Shown here: piece by piece, positions 18,284 through 27,814 of the stretch
Numbering within the stretch: the first letter of the stretch is position 1
Layout of the letters: every line of letters starts with the position of its first letter
Source of the DNA: an uncultured Succiniclasticum sp.
GTDB taxonomy: Bacteria; Bacillota; Negativicutes; Acidaminococcales; Acidaminococcaceae
NCBI GenBank assembly: GCA_900544275.1
Contig: UQUU01000001.1
Coordinates: 260,832 to 324,831, forward strand
Reading direction: 5' to 3'
DNA: 64,000 nt
Made by a program: the position numbers and the translations under genes
Notes under the pieces: generated by a model
The model's database searches: none
Seen by the model: the letters and a program-made list of their open reading frames with translations, nothing else
Told to the model about the DNA's origin: nothing

Positions 18284-18328
18284 TATAAACCTCTCTATGA
18301 ATAACTCACGCCTTTTTTAATTAAACGA

Positions 18329-18357
18329 TTGATTAATTTTTTTAAATGCCGTATAAT
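18329..18357 (+). promoter_or_regulatory. promoter of the TetR-RND operon
   Basis: TTGATT (18329-18334), 17-base spacer, TATAAT (18352-18357). The 9-mer ACGATTGAT occurs at 18325-18333 and again at 18358-18366, 33 bases apart (about three helical turns), flanking the promoter as possible regulator half-sites. The following 200 bases to the start codon show no frame or strong hairpin. Confidence 0.7.
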
Positions 18358-18565
18358 ACGATTGATAAAGATAGTTTACACTTTGCTTACAGACCAATTT
18401 TACACATGATACTGCCAGGTAAATTACACATTTTAGTTTCAATACAGATGCGTCTAAGCAAGACAAATACGTTGGATAAGCAAGCCGGTAATCAGGGAAC
18501 TGAATAAATACCTGAATAATTAAGTAAGCGCATATTTATGGAATTCAAAGAAAGAAGGTTACGCT

Positions 18566-19198
18566 ATGGTGGCTACAACCGGACAAACACAGGATACCTC
18601 CGCCAAAATCATGCAGGCCGCTAAAGAATTATTCGCCGAAAACGGCTACGATGGAGTTACCATTAAGCGCATCGCGCAGCTGGCAGGTACCAACAGCGCG
18701 CTCATCTCCTATTATTTCGGCGGAAAGGCGCAATTGTACCAGGTAGTTCTGAAACAGCAGACCGAGATTTTTCTTTCCATGATGGTCCGCTGGAAGGACA
18801 CCTCTTTGTCTCCGCTGCAGCATATCAAGCGGTTTATGGATGCGCAGGCCCGGCTGCATCTGGCAGATCCTCACAGCATTTACATGATTTACCGTGAATT
18901 TCTTACACCTACGAAAACGGCTGCCGATGTGGTACAGGAACGGATCATTGCCATTTATGAAGGCTTGTCCGGAGAATTGGAAGCGGCCAAAGCCGGACAC
19001 TATATTAACGCCTCCGTAGATTGTCGACGGGCGGCCTTTACACTGCTCAGTATTTTTGCACTTTTTATTTTAACCTGTCGATACGAAAGCCTGTCAGACA
19101 GCAGTATGTTGACAGGGAAAGATCCGTTCTCACGCCTGCAAGGGGTTTATCTTGATTATTTACAGACTCTGTCTACCGGAAAGGAGACGTTACAATGA
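18566..19198 (+). CDS. TetR/AcrR-family transcriptional regulator of the adjacent RND operon
   Basis: 210 residues. The N-terminal helix-turn-helix (about residues 12-58) reads IMQAAKELFAENGYDGVTIKR followed by the recognition helix region TNSALISYYFGGKAQLY, a textbook TetR signature. The remaining helices form the ligand and dimer domain and are not family-specific. AGAAGG lies upstream of the ATG. The stop overlaps the start of the adaptor gene (ATGA), so regulator and pump are one transcript; local autoregulation in response to a pump substrate is the usual arrangement and is inferred here. Confidence 0.92.
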   Translation: MVATTGQTQDTSAKIMQAAKELFAENGYDGVTIKRIAQLAGTNSALISYYFGGKAQLYQVVLKQQTEIFLSMMVRWKDTSLSPLQHIKRFMDAQARLHLADPHSIYMIYREFLTPTKTAADVVQERIIAIYEGLSGELEAAKAGHYINASVDCRRAAFTLLSIFALFILTCRYESLSDSSMLTGKDPFSRLQGVYLDYLQTLSTGKETLQ

Positions 19199-20304
19199 AA
19201 CTCCCGAAATTTGAATTTAAAAAAACACATTATCTTATAGCCGGTGCCGTTGCGGTTCTTTTCATCGGCTGGCGTATTTACGGCACCGTACATCCTGACG
19301 CCGTGGAAGAAAAACCGATTCCCGTAGTACGCACGATTACCGTAGGTGCTTCTTCTACGGATAATACGACCATATATCCCGGCGAAGTCCGCGGCAAATA
19401 CGAAAGCACCCTGGCTTTTCAGACCGGCGGCAAAATTGTCAGTCGTCAGGTAAATTTAGGAGATCGGGTGCGGGCGGGTCAGGTTCTGCTGGAAATCGAT
19501 CCCAAAGATGTAAACCAAAGCGTCAATGCGGCGCAGGCTGCCTGCAATGCGGCTCTGTCCAACTACCGTCTGGCGAAAGATAACTATGAAAGATTCAATG
19601 TTTTGCATGCTAAGGGCGCGGTCAGCGCGATGGTGCGGGATCAGTATAAAACCCAGTTTGAAGCAGCCGATGCAAATCTGCAAAGTGCCCGGGCGCAGCT
19701 GACCGCCAGTCAGAATCAGTTGGGCTACACCCGTCTGGTAGCCGATCATGACGGCAGCGTAGCTTCTTTGTCCTGCGAGGTGGGACAGGTGGTAGGCGCC
19801 GGTACGCCGGTCATCAGTCTGGTGCAGGATGGTAACCGGGAGATTCAGATTTTCATACCGGAAAACCGTATCGGAGAAATACAGCCCGGACAGCCTGCCA
19901 CGATCACTTTCTGGGCGCTGCAAGATCTTACAGTGCCAGGCCGCGTCAGCGAAATCGCGCCTATGGCAGACAGCGTCACCCGCACCTATAAGGTAAAGGT
20001 GGCGGTAGAGGAAATGCCCCCATCCGCAAAATTGGGCATGACGGCTAAAGTCATGCTTTCCACCGGCACCTCTTCCGCGTTTTTGCTTCCTGCCGGGGCC
20101 ATCTACCAGACAGGCGACAAACCCGGGGTATGGGTGATACGGGAGCATAAAGCCACGCTGACAGAAGTCAAGACCGACGGCTATGAAGGAAGCAATGTCA
20201 GGATTTCCCAGGGCCTGCAAAAAGGAGATGTAGTGGTTGCCGGCGGTGCGAACAAACTGACAGAAGGACAGGAAGTACGATTGGAAGGCAGTGAAGCAAA
20301 ATGA
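19195..20304 (+). CDS. RND efflux periplasmic adaptor
   Basis: 369 residues. One N-terminal transmembrane or signal-anchor helix (about 14-30), no lipobox Cys, unlike the other adaptor in this window. Lipoyl halves (GDRVRAGQVLLEIDPKDVNQ and DHDGSVASLSCEVGQVV) flank a helical hairpin of about 75 residues, then a beta-barrel and membrane-proximal domain. It belongs to the HlyD/AcrA superfamily and would form a tripartite complex with the pump encoded next (overlap ATGA at 20301). The outer-membrane partner is not encoded nearby. Confidence 0.92.
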   Translation: MKLPKFEFKKTHYLIAGAVAVLFIGWRIYGTVHPDAVEEKPIPVVRTITVGASSTDNTTIYPGEVRGKYESTLAFQTGGKIVSRQVNLGDRVRAGQVLLEIDPKDVNQSVNAAQAACNAALSNYRLAKDNYERFNVLHAKGAVSAMVRDQYKTQFEAADANLQSARAQLTASQNQLGYTRLVADHDGSVASLSCEVGQVVGAGTPVISLVQDGNREIQIFIPENRIGEIQPGQPATITFWALQDLTVPGRVSEIAPMADSVTRTYKVKVAVEEMPPSAKLGMTAKVMLSTGTSSAFLLPAGAIYQTGDKPGVWVIREHKATLTEVKTDGYEGSNVRISQGLQKGDVVVAGGANKLTEGQEVRLEGSEAK

Positions 20305-23300
20305 GAGGAAACTGGGCCACCTGGTCAATCAAACACAAACAGGTTATTTACTTTTTTGCGGTGCTGTTAACCGTCATGGGCATCTTCTCTTACTTTACGT
20401 TGGGAAGGCAGGAAGATCCCGATTTTGCCGTCAAACAAATGGTCATTTCCGCCGCCTGGCCCGGTGCTACGGCCAAACAGATGGAAATGCAGGTCACCGA
20501 TAAAATTGAAAAAATCGCACAGACCGTACCTGATGTAGATTACATTACCAGTTATTCCCGTCCCGGTGTCTGTGTCGTCAACGTATTTTTGAAAGAAACG
20601 CTTTCCACCGCAGAGAGCAAGCTCCGCTGGCAGGAAGTCCGCAACCTGGTTAGTGACGGAAAAAACACACTGCCCGCCGGGCTGTATGGTCCCTATTACA
20701 ATGATCATTTTGACGATGTATTCGGCAATGTGTACGCCATTACTTCAGACAGCTATTCCTATGAGGATATGCGCAAAGAAGCCAGCCTTATCAAGGATAA
20801 ATTTGTTCTGATTCCGGATGTAAAAAAAGTGGAACTTCTGGGCGTACAGCCGGAAAAAATTTATATTCAGCTGGATAACGCCAAACTGGCCAAGCTGGGA
20901 ATGAGCATTGATCAGCTGGCCTCGGTTATTCAGGCGGAAACTTCCGTGACTCCCACCGCCATGAAGCAGGGCGCCGAACAGAACATTTATCTGCGCCTGA
21001 CCGGACTGCCGGATACCGTAAAAAACATTGAAAACCTGCCGCTCAGCGGGAATGGGCGCACTCTGCGTCTGGGTGATGTAGCCACGATTAAGCGGGATTA
21101 TGCCGATCCGCCTGAGCCGAAAATGTATTTTAACGGTAAACCGGCCATCGGCATCGCCATTTCTATGATAGATGGCGGCAATAACCTGCAATTAGACAGT
21201 AATCTGGCCAACGAAGTAAAAGAACTACAAAAAACGCTGCCTCTGGGCTTTGAGTTGCATCAGGTACTGAATCAGCCGCAGGTTGTAAAAAACGCCATCA
21301 GCGAATTTACAAAGAGTCTGGTCGAAGCAATCCTGATCGTATTGGTGGTAAGCCTTATGACCCTGGGCCGGCAAAGCGGGTATGTGATCTCCATCTGCAT
21401 CCCCCTGGTGCTCATGTGCAGCATGGTCGGCATGTATCTGTGGGGTATCGACCTGCATAAAATATCCCTGGGGTCCTTAATTGTATCTCTGGGCATGCTG
21501 GTAGATGATGCCGTAGTCGTAGTGGAGATGATTGAAACCAAGATCAATGAAGGCTGGGATCGACTAAAAGCCTGCTCCTTCGCTTTTGAAAGCTCGGCCA
21601 AACCGCTGCTGACCGGCACCATGATCACCTGTATCAGCTTCATGCCTATTGCGTTTGCCAAATCCAACGTAGGGGACTATGCAGGCAGCTTGTTCATAGT
21701 CATTTCCGTGACTTTGATGAGCAGCTGGCTGATCGCTTCTACTGTGGCTCCGGCCCTGGCTCACGCCTGGCTCAAGGCCCCGCAAATACCGTCTGAAAAT
21801 AAAGAAAATCCGCCGGCGCAGGCAACAAAAGAAAACGCTGCTTCGCGGGAAGCGGAGCAGCATGCTTTGTCTGAAACCGGCACTTCTACAGAAGCAACAC
21901 GAAAAAACCCTCTCTACGAAAAGGGTTTCTATAAAGTATTCCGTAAGATTCTGAACTGGTCTCTGGCCCACCGCATTACTGTGGTCCTGGGAACCCTGGC
22001 TATTTTTGCCGCCTCTCTTTTATTAAGTCAGACTTTAAAACAGGAGTTTTTCCCGGCCTCCGTACGACCGGAACTTTTAGTCGAATTAAATCTGCCGGAA
22101 GGCTCCAGTTTAAAAGCTTCCGATGCCGCGGCCAAAAAACTGACAGATCTGGTTATGCAGGAAGAAGGCGTCGCCAGTATTTCTACCTATGTAGGAAAAA
22201 GCAGTCCCCGGTTTGTGCTGGTAATTGACCCGGTATTGCCGCGGGATAACTATGCCCAACTGGTAGTAGTGGCAAAAGACACCGACAGTCGTAACCATCT
22301 GGAAAAAAGAATTAAAACACTGGTCGAAGAACAAATGCCCAACGTGCAAAGCTATTCCCGTTCCATTCCTTTAGGGCCGCCTACGCCTTATCCTGTCATG
22401 ATCCGGGTCAGCGCGCCTACCGACCAGGAAGTGAAACTGGCGGCGGAAAAATTAAAACAGATCATGTTGGCTAACAAAAATGTCACCCTGATCCGCTATG
22501 ACTGGATGGAAAAAGCACCATCGGTAAAAGTGGAACTGGATGACGATAAACTGCGGCAGATGGGGCTGACCCGCAAAGCGGTTTCCTCCGCCTTATTCGC
22601 CGAAATTAACGGGTACAGCATCAGCCAGTACTATGAAGGAGATCAGGCTATCGATCTGGTCTTCCGTCTGGAACCTCGCGACCACAGTAAGATCAGCGAT
22701 CTGGGTATGTTGAGCATCCCTACGGCCAAAGGGGCCGTGCCCTTAAATCAGGTGGCGCACCTTTCCTATGAAAATGAGGACGGTATGATCTGGCGACGGA
22801 ATCTCCAACCTACGATTACTGTCAATGCAGGGATCACGGAAGGCTCCACCGGCAACGATGTGTCACGGAATATCATGGCGGAAGTAAAGAAAAACCGCCA
22901 GTCTTTCCCTGCGTCTGTAACCATCGAAGAAGATGGCCCTGCCGAAAAAAGCGCCAATGCGCTGGTTTCCATTTTGGCTCCGGTGCCTGCCATGCTGGTC
23001 ATTATGCTGGTACTCCTGATGCTCATGCTGAAAGACATCAAAAAACTTTTCGTCGTTATATGTACCGCTCCTTTGGGCATAATCGGTGTAATCCTGGGGC
23101 TGTTCCTGTTTAATACTCCGCTGGGTATCATGGCTGAAATAGGCGCTCTGGCTCTGATCGGCACCATCATCCGCAATGCCACAGTACTGGTAGATCAGAT
23201 TGACCAGCATCTGGCGCAGGGAATGGCCCCCTTACACGCAGTCAAAGAATCAGTGGTCGTGCGCTTCCGCCCCATTATGCTGACAGCGCTTACTACGGTC

Positions 23301-23453
23301 TTAGGATTGATTCCCATGTTCCCCAACGATTTTTGGCGGGGATTAGCTATTGCCATTGCCTGCGGCCTTATGTTAGCCACATCGATCACCCTCATCTTTA
23401 TGCCTACACTCTATTGCATGGTCTTTAACATTAAGAACGAAGAAGAAGCGTAA
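20301..23453 (+). CDS. RND efflux pump inner-membrane subunit
   Basis: 1050 residues with the two-fold RND layout (TM1, large periplasmic loop, TM2-7, second loop, TM8-12). The Asp-Asp proton relay is present in GMLVDDAVVVVEM. The TM10 position that is Lys in AcrB appears as Arg in IIRNATVLVDQ. A low-complexity cytoplasmic insert rich in Glu, Ala and Ser (about residues 495-540, PSENKENPPAQATKENAASR) links TM6/7 to the second half. It differs clearly from the acrB-type pump at the left edge. The stop is followed by an AAAAGT-CATC-ACTTTT inverted repeat (23464-23479) without a T-tract. Substrate unknown. Confidence 0.92.
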   Translation: MRGNWATWSIKHKQVIYFFAVLLTVMGIFSYFTLGRQEDPDFAVKQMVISAAWPGATAKQMEMQVTDKIEKIAQTVPDVDYITSYSRPGVCVVNVFLKETLSTAESKLRWQEVRNLVSDGKNTLPAGLYGPYYNDHFDDVFGNVYAITSDSYSYEDMRKEASLIKDKFVLIPDVKKVELLGVQPEKIYIQLDNAKLAKLGMSIDQLASVIQAETSVTPTAMKQGAEQNIYLRLTGLPDTVKNIENLPLSGNGRTLRLGDVATIKRDYADPPEPKMYFNGKPAIGIAISMIDGGNNLQLDSNLANEVKELQKTLPLGFELHQVLNQPQVVKNAISEFTKSLVEAILIVLVVSLMTLGRQSGYVISICIPLVLMCSMVGMYLWGIDLHKISLGSLIVSLGMLVDDAVVVVEMIETKINEGWDRLKACSFAFESSAKPLLTGTMITCISFMPIAFAKSNVGDYAGSLFIVISVTLMSSWLIASTVAPALAHAWLKAPQIPSENKENPPAQATKENAASREAEQHALSETGTSTEATRKNPLYEKGFYKVFRKILNWSLAHRITVVLGTLAIFAASLLLSQTLKQEFFPASVRPELLVELNLPEGSSLKASDAAAKKLTDLVMQEEGVASISTYVGKSSPRFVLVIDPVLPRDNYAQLVVVAKDTDSRNHLEKRIKTLVEEQMPNVQSYSRSIPLGPPTPYPVMIRVSAPTDQEVKLAAEKLKQIMLANKNVTLIRYDWMEKAPSVKVELDDDKLRQMGLTRKAVSSALFAEINGYSISQYYEGDQAIDLVFRLEPRDHSKISDLGMLSIPTAKGAVPLNQVAHLSYENEDGMIWRRNLQPTITVNAGITEGSTGNDVSRNIMAEVKKNRQSFPASVTIEEDGPAEKSANALVSILAPVPAMLVIMLVLLMLMLKDIKKLFVVICTAPLGIIGVILGLFLFNTPLGIMAEIGALALIGTIIRNATVLVDQIDQHLAQGMAPLHAVKESVVVRFRPIMLTALTTVLGLIPMFPNDFWRGLAIAIACGLMLATSITLIFMPTLYCMVFNIKNEEEA

Positions 23454-23515
23454 CTGACAACACAAAAGTCATCACTTTTGGGGTACATATTATCAGTAAA
23501 ACAGTGTAGAAATAC

Positions 23516-23944
23516 TTACAGTTTCGCTAAATACTCCAATGCCAGGCCATAGCCTTTTGTACCCAAACCGCAAATCTGACCGATACAGCCGGCGGTAGTC
23601 ACACAGTGGCGGCGAAATTCTTCCCGCTGATGGATGTTGCTGATATGAACTTCTATCGCCGGCAGTTGAACGGCTTTCAAGGCGTCCAGAATAGCCACGC
23701 TATAATGGGTATAGGCGCCGGGATTGATTACGATCCCATCTTTATTGCCATAGGCTTCCTGAATCCAGGATACCAACTGCCCTTCAGAATTACTCTGTTT
23801 GATTTCTACTTCCAGGTTAAGACTCTGCGCCGTTTCGCCAAGATAAGCGCAAAGTTCTTCGTAGGTTTCGCTGCCGTAGATTCCTTTTTCACGGACTCCC
23901 AGCAAATTCAGGTTCGCCCCGTTCAACACCAGAATTTTTTTCAT
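23516..23944 (-). CDS. aroQ: type II 3-dehydroquinate dehydratase
   Basis: Dehydrates 3-dehydroquinate to 3-dehydroshikimate (third shikimate step) by the trans mechanism. 142 residues, the usual size. Motifs: NGANLNLLG near the N-terminus, the catalytic Tyr segment GIYGSETYEEL, the Asn-bearing INPGAYTHYSVAI, and VHISNIHQREEFRRH. ATG 23944 has GGGAGG at 7 bases; a longer frame upstream to 24046 is Lys/His-rich and non-conserved, encoded by a repetitive gap. Last gene of the aro operon. Confidence 0.95.
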   Translation of the reverse strand: MKKILVLNGANLNLLGVREKGIYGSETYEELCAYLGETAQSLNLEVEIKQSNSEGQLVSWIQEAYGNKDGIVINPGAYTHYSVAILDALKAVQLPAIEVHISNIHQREEFRRHCVTTAGCIGQICGLGTKGYGLALEYLAKL

Positions 23945-24023
23945 ACTGCGCCTCCCGTTATTTTGTCTTATATGTTTTTTTGCTGTATGCGTCTTGACTG
24001 TATGTTTCTTTACCCTGTTTTTA

Positions 24024-24521
24024 TCATGTGTTATTCTTTGCCGCATCCAGCAAACGAACCAGTACGTCTTTCAGTGTGCCTTTATTGGGTACCGTAAGGT
24101 CGGCAGCTTCCCGATAAAGGCTCTCCCGTTGAATATACAACTCGTAGATTCGCTCTTTCCCTGCGGCCAACAGGGGACGTATCTCCGCATTCACATCGCG
24201 GATGATATCCCCGGGCGACCGATCGATAAAAATCACCACCCCATTTTCTTTCAAGCAGGCGATGTTTTCTTTACGCAGCACAACACCGCCGCCCATAGCC
24301 AGCACTTTGTTTTCTGTCCGGCTCAGTTTTCGCACCACAGCGGTTTCCCAATCTCTAAAGCAGGTTTCGCTGACAGTAAATAGCGCCGGTATGGTTTTGC
24401 CCGAAGTTTTTTCAATTTCCTGATCCGCATCGATAAAATCCCGTTCCAGCAATTCTGCCAGATAACGTCCCAACGTACTTTTCCCGCTCCCGGGCATACC
24501 GATCAGCACGATATTTTTCAT
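24024..24521 (-). CDS. aroK: shikimate kinase
   Basis: Phosphorylates shikimate at O3 with ATP. 165 residues. Walker A GMPGSGKSTLGRYLAE, shikimate-binding DADQEIEKTSGKTIPALF (the DxD-type motif), FRDWETAVV and the GGGVVLR loop are all intact. Start ATG 24521 follows AAAGGGAAG. Eighth gene of the operon, between aroE (94-base gap) and aroQ (79-base gap). The aroK-aroQ gap carries near-repeats of TGTATGTTTCTTT. Confidence 0.95.
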   Translation of the reverse strand: MKNIVLIGMPGSGKSTLGRYLAELLERDFIDADQEIEKTSGKTIPALFTVSETCFRDWETAVVRKLSRTENKVLAMGGGVVLRKENIACLKENGVVIFIDRSPGDIIRDVNAEIRPLLAAGKERIYELYIQRESLYREAADLTVPNKGTLKDVLVRLLDAAKNNT

Positions 24522-24615
24522 AGGCTTCCCTTTACGCTGTTTTTCACAGACATCCTTTTACGCCGTTATCATTTTCCGCATATTTATCGGTCAGTACCGA
24601 ATCACATCAATCTTG

Positions 24616-25434
24616 TTATTTTTCTGTTTCCCCTGCCGCGATCCTTTCCGTCAGGGAAGCAATAAACGCGCCGCTAAACTTTTGTCCCAGCCAGATCTCT
24701 TCGGCCGCCACAGCCTGAGCCACCAACATGAATAACCCATTCACGGCCGGTTTCTTTTGCTGCTGCGCCAATGCCAGAAAGCAGGTAACCGGCGGATTAT
24801 AAATCAAATCCACCGCCGCCCCGAAATGCGCCATAACAGAAGCATCTGCCGGTGAGACTTCTGTTTTGGGAAACATTCCGACCGGGGTGCAGTTAACCAG
24901 CAGATCTCCCTGTAAAGCAGGGAGGTCTGCATAATTTTTTATGGTAAAACGCTGCCGCAGATCCGGCGCGACTTTGCTTACCTTCCGGGAAAACAACGTA
25001 ATACTGCGTGACCGGCAGTCCGTCAGATACTGCAGTACCGCCCGGGCAGCGCCGCCGGTCCCAAGCACACAGACATCCTTACCCGTGGGAGTCAATCCGT
25101 AATGTTCCAACATCCTGCCAAAACCGAAATAATCCGTATTATAGCCCAGCGCTTTGCCTTCTCGAAAGGCAATCGTATTCACTGCGCCAATCGCCGCAGC
25201 CTCCGGGGATATACTGTCCAAATACGGCATTACGGCAATTTTATGGGGAATGGTCACATTCACCCCCGTATATTCCTGCCGCAATCGCTCCAACTGTGAC
25301 GGAAGCTGTTCCGCCGGCATCTCCAGCAACTCATAGGAAGCCGCAAGTCCTCTGCGGGAAAACAGTTCCTTATGGATACGCGGTGACAAGCTATGCCCTA
25401 ATTTTGCCCCTATCAACCCAAATTTCATACTCAT
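24616..25434 (-). CDS. aroE: shikimate dehydrogenase (NADP+)
   Basis: Reduces 3-dehydroshikimate to shikimate. 272 residues. Substrate-binding GAKLGHSLSPRIHKELF, catalytic Lys/Asp region NVTIPHKIAVMPYLD and GAVNT, the NADP-binding loop LGTGGAARAVLQYL, and the C-terminal NGLFMLVAQAVAAEEIWLG are present. Either the first ATG or the third codon ATG could start it; the Shine-Dalgarno is weak. In the aro operon between pheA and aroK. The pheA-aroE gap holds a doubled TCTCTTACTTTT. Confidence 0.95.
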   Translation of the reverse strand: MSMKFGLIGAKLGHSLSPRIHKELFSRRGLAASYELLEMPAEQLPSQLERLRQEYTGVNVTIPHKIAVMPYLDSISPEAAAIGAVNTIAFREGKALGYNTDYFGFGRMLEHYGLTPTGKDVCVLGTGGAARAVLQYLTDCRSRSITLFSRKVSKVAPDLRQRFTIKNYADLPALQGDLLVNCTPVGMFPKTEVSPADASVMAHFGAAVDLIYNPPVTCFLALAQQQKKPAVNGLFMLVAQAVAAEEIWLGQKFSGAFIASLTERIAAGETEK

Positions 25435-25475
25435 CTTTTATCCATTCTCTTACTTTTCTCTTACTTTTAAAGCCG

Positions 25476-26609
25476 TTACTTTTTGTGATCCGCGACATAG
25501 TTTCCTAATACAATACAATATGTACTGTAGCAGGCCAATTCCTGCAAACTCCGTGCCACACCGGGATCTGACAGGTTACCGGTCAGATCGATGTGGAAGA
25601 AATATTCCCAGGATTTTCCTTCCATCGGACGGGATTCCAGATTCACAAGGTTCAAACCGCATTGATAGAAATGGCCCAACACATGATATAAGGAGCCCGG
25701 TTCGTGCTTCGCCGCAATGACAATAGTGATTTTATCCGCATCCGGGCGATGCTCCGGTTCCGCGGCAATAATAATAAAGCGGGTGTGGTTTGCCGCATTA
25801 AAATTAATATTTTCCGCTAAAATTTCCAGGCCGTAAAGACGCGCCGCCTGTTTGGAAGCTACCGCTCCTTTGCTTTTATTGCCTTCTTCACTGACCATCT
25901 GGGCGCTGCGGGCCGTATTAAAAAAAGGGATCAGTTCGATTTGCGGATATTTTTTAAAAAATTCGCGGCTCTGATCCAGCCCCTGGGGATGAGAGTACAC
26001 TTCTTGCAAGTCTGCGATACGAGTACCGGGGAGGGCCATCAGATTCTGATCCACCTTGATAATTTTTTCTCCTACAATATGGCAGCCGTATTGGCGCATC
26101 AGGTCATAGACTTCGGTAATACCGCCGGTAGAGGAGTTTTCAATGGGCAGAACGCCGTACTTGACTTCCCCTTTCTTTACAGCCATCACTACGTCCTCAA
26201 AATGGATATAATTCATTTCAATTTTAGGAATTTCCGCAAAATAATCTTCCAACGCCTGATGACTGAAAGAACCTTGCACGCCCTGATAACCAATACGGAT
26301 GGGGTCGGCACAACGGGCCCGTTTCTTCATAGCCTCGGTCAAAATACCGATTTGCAGATTCCGACTGGTCTCCATTACCTTTTCCATAATGTCCTGCATG
26401 GGGGCAGCATACTCCGGATTGTGCAGATAGCCGGTGGTTTTCGCCAGCACCTTCTGCTCCCGTTCCCTGTCCAGCACCGGTAAACTGCGCGCTTCTTTAT
26501 AGGCGGCCACCTGTTTTACCGCGTCCATCCTTTTTTCCAGCGCGCCGGTCAAAATCTGATCCAGCTCATCAATTTCCCTGCGCAGGGCTTCCAACTCCGG
26601 TTCTGTCAT
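25476..26609 (-). CDS. pheA: bifunctional chorismate mutase/prephenate dehydratase
   Basis: Converts chorismate to prephenate and on to phenylpyruvate. About 377 residues: AroQ-type chorismate mutase (1-85; LRREIDELDQILTGALEKRM), prephenate dehydratase (about 105-285; GYQGVQGSFSHQA, catalytic NSSTGGITEVYDLM and the Thr-bearing NHTRFIII) and a C-terminal ACT domain with the ESRPMEGKSWEYFFHID phenylalanine-binding motif, so feedback by Phe is expected. Start ATG 26609 is chosen because AGAAAGG sits about 9 bases away; it would be too close to the ATG at 26618. Its product branch fits the Phe codons of the operon leader peptide. Confidence 0.95.
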   Translation of the reverse strand: MTEPELEALRREIDELDQILTGALEKRMDAVKQVAAYKEARSLPVLDREREQKVLAKTTGYLHNPEYAAPMQDIMEKVMETSRNLQIGILTEAMKKRARCADPIRIGYQGVQGSFSHQALEDYFAEIPKIEMNYIHFEDVVMAVKKGEVKYGVLPIENSSTGGITEVYDLMRQYGCHIVGEKIIKVDQNLMALPGTRIADLQEVYSHPQGLDQSREFFKKYPQIELIPFFNTARSAQMVSEEGNKSKGAVASKQAARLYGLEILAENINFNAANHTRFIIIAAEPEHRPDADKITIVIAAKHEPGSLYHVLGHFYQCGLNLVNLESRPMEGKSWEYFFHIDLTGNLSDPGVARSLQELACYSTYCIVLGNYVADHKK

Positions 26610-26682
26610 CTTCTTCATCCTTTCTGTACACTGCAATACAAACCTTTCTGAATCTGTTTTATGTTCCTCCGCTATCTATCAT

Positions 26683-27762
26683 TCAGACATCTGACAGCAT
26701 ATCCCAAAGAGTCCAGGCCGTAACCGCTTCCAGCACCGGGACGGCCCTTGGCACAATACAGGGGTCGTGCCGTCCTTTAATTGTCAACGTAGTATCGGCG
26801 CCGGTCGCCAGATTCACCGTGCGCTGGGGCCGACTGATGGACGGCGTCGGCTTGACGACCGCCCGGAACAAGACGGGCATCCCGTTGGTGATGCCGCCGG
26901 TAATACCGCCATTGTGATTGGAAACCGTCCGTACTTTCCCCTCTGTAAAGGTTAGCGGGTCGTTAGCCTGGCTGCCCCGTAACTCCGCCATACAAAACCC
27001 CGTGCCGAACTCCAGCCCTTTAATAGCCGGTACGGAAAAAACAGCATGTGCCAACCGGCTTTCCAGTGAATCAAAAAAGGGATCGCCAATCCCTGCCGGC
27101 AGTCCTACCGCCATCACTTCCACGATACCGCCCACACTGTCCTGTTCGCTGCGGGCCGTCATAATTTCGTTTTCCATGAGAGATTCTCTGCTGCGATCCA
27201 GCACCGGCAGCCTGTGACGGCGCAGTTCCTGTAAGCGTTCCGGCGTTTCTCCCAAAGGGTCAAACGCACGATCCCCGACTGCTCCCAGGGCCGCAATGTG
27301 AGCGCCTATCGTGATTCCCCGGACGGCCAGCAAAGTTTTGGCAATGGCACCGGCAAAAACCAGCGGCGCCGTGAGGCGACCGGAAAAATGACCGCCGCCC
27401 CGATAATCGTTAAATCCTTTATATTTCACATGGCCGGCATAATCCGCATGGCCGGGGCGCATGGTGTCCTTTAAACTGCCATAATCTCCGGAATGCTGAT
27501 CTCGGTTGGGGATCAGGGCGCACAAAGGGGTTCCTGTCGCCCGGCCCTCAAACACACCACTTTCAATCGTATAGGTATCCGTTTCTTTTCGCTGCGTACT
27601 GAGTAAGCCGGTACCCGGCGCTCGGCGGGCCATTTCTTCTTTAATAAAAGCTTCATCGATCCGCGTTCCTGCAGGTATTCCGTCCAGAACAAGCCCGATG
27701 CCTTTGCCATGCGATTCTCCGAAAATCGTCAGCCGCAGATTACGGCCATAGGTTGCGCCCAT
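26683..27762 (-). CDS. aroC: chorismate synthase
   Basis: FMN-dependent trans-elimination of EPSP to chorismate, the last common step. 359 residues from ATG 27762 (GAGGAG upstream). Family motifs: FGESHGKGIGLVLDGIPAG, the RPGHADYAGHVKYKGFNDYRG segment, GGHFSGRLTAP, and the C-terminal KGRHDPCIVPRAVPVLEA. Sits between aroA and pheA; the 156-base gap to aroA is occupied by 62-bp tandem repeats. Confidence 0.96.
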   Translation of the reverse strand: MGATYGRNLRLTIFGESHGKGIGLVLDGIPAGTRIDEAFIKEEMARRAPGTGLLSTQRKETDTYTIESGVFEGRATGTPLCALIPNRDQHSGDYGSLKDTMRPGHADYAGHVKYKGFNDYRGGGHFSGRLTAPLVFAGAIAKTLLAVRGITIGAHIAALGAVGDRAFDPLGETPERLQELRRHRLPVLDRSRESLMENEIMTARSEQDSVGGIVEVMAVGLPAGIGDPFFDSLESRLAHAVFSVPAIKGLEFGTGFCMAELRGSQANDPLTFTEGKVRTVSNHNGGITGGITNGMPVLFRAVVKPTPSISRPQRTVNLATGADTTLTIKGRHDPCIVPRAVPVLEAVTAWTLWDMLSDV

Positions 27763-27814
27763 AAGTTTTCTCCTCATTTTACAATATCGTTTAACGCCAT
27801 TCGTAAAATATCAT

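Noticed and set aside
23945..24046. N-terminal extension of AroQ (Lys/His-rich)
   Set aside because: Encoded by a repetitive gap; typical AroQ length and RBS support ATG 23944.
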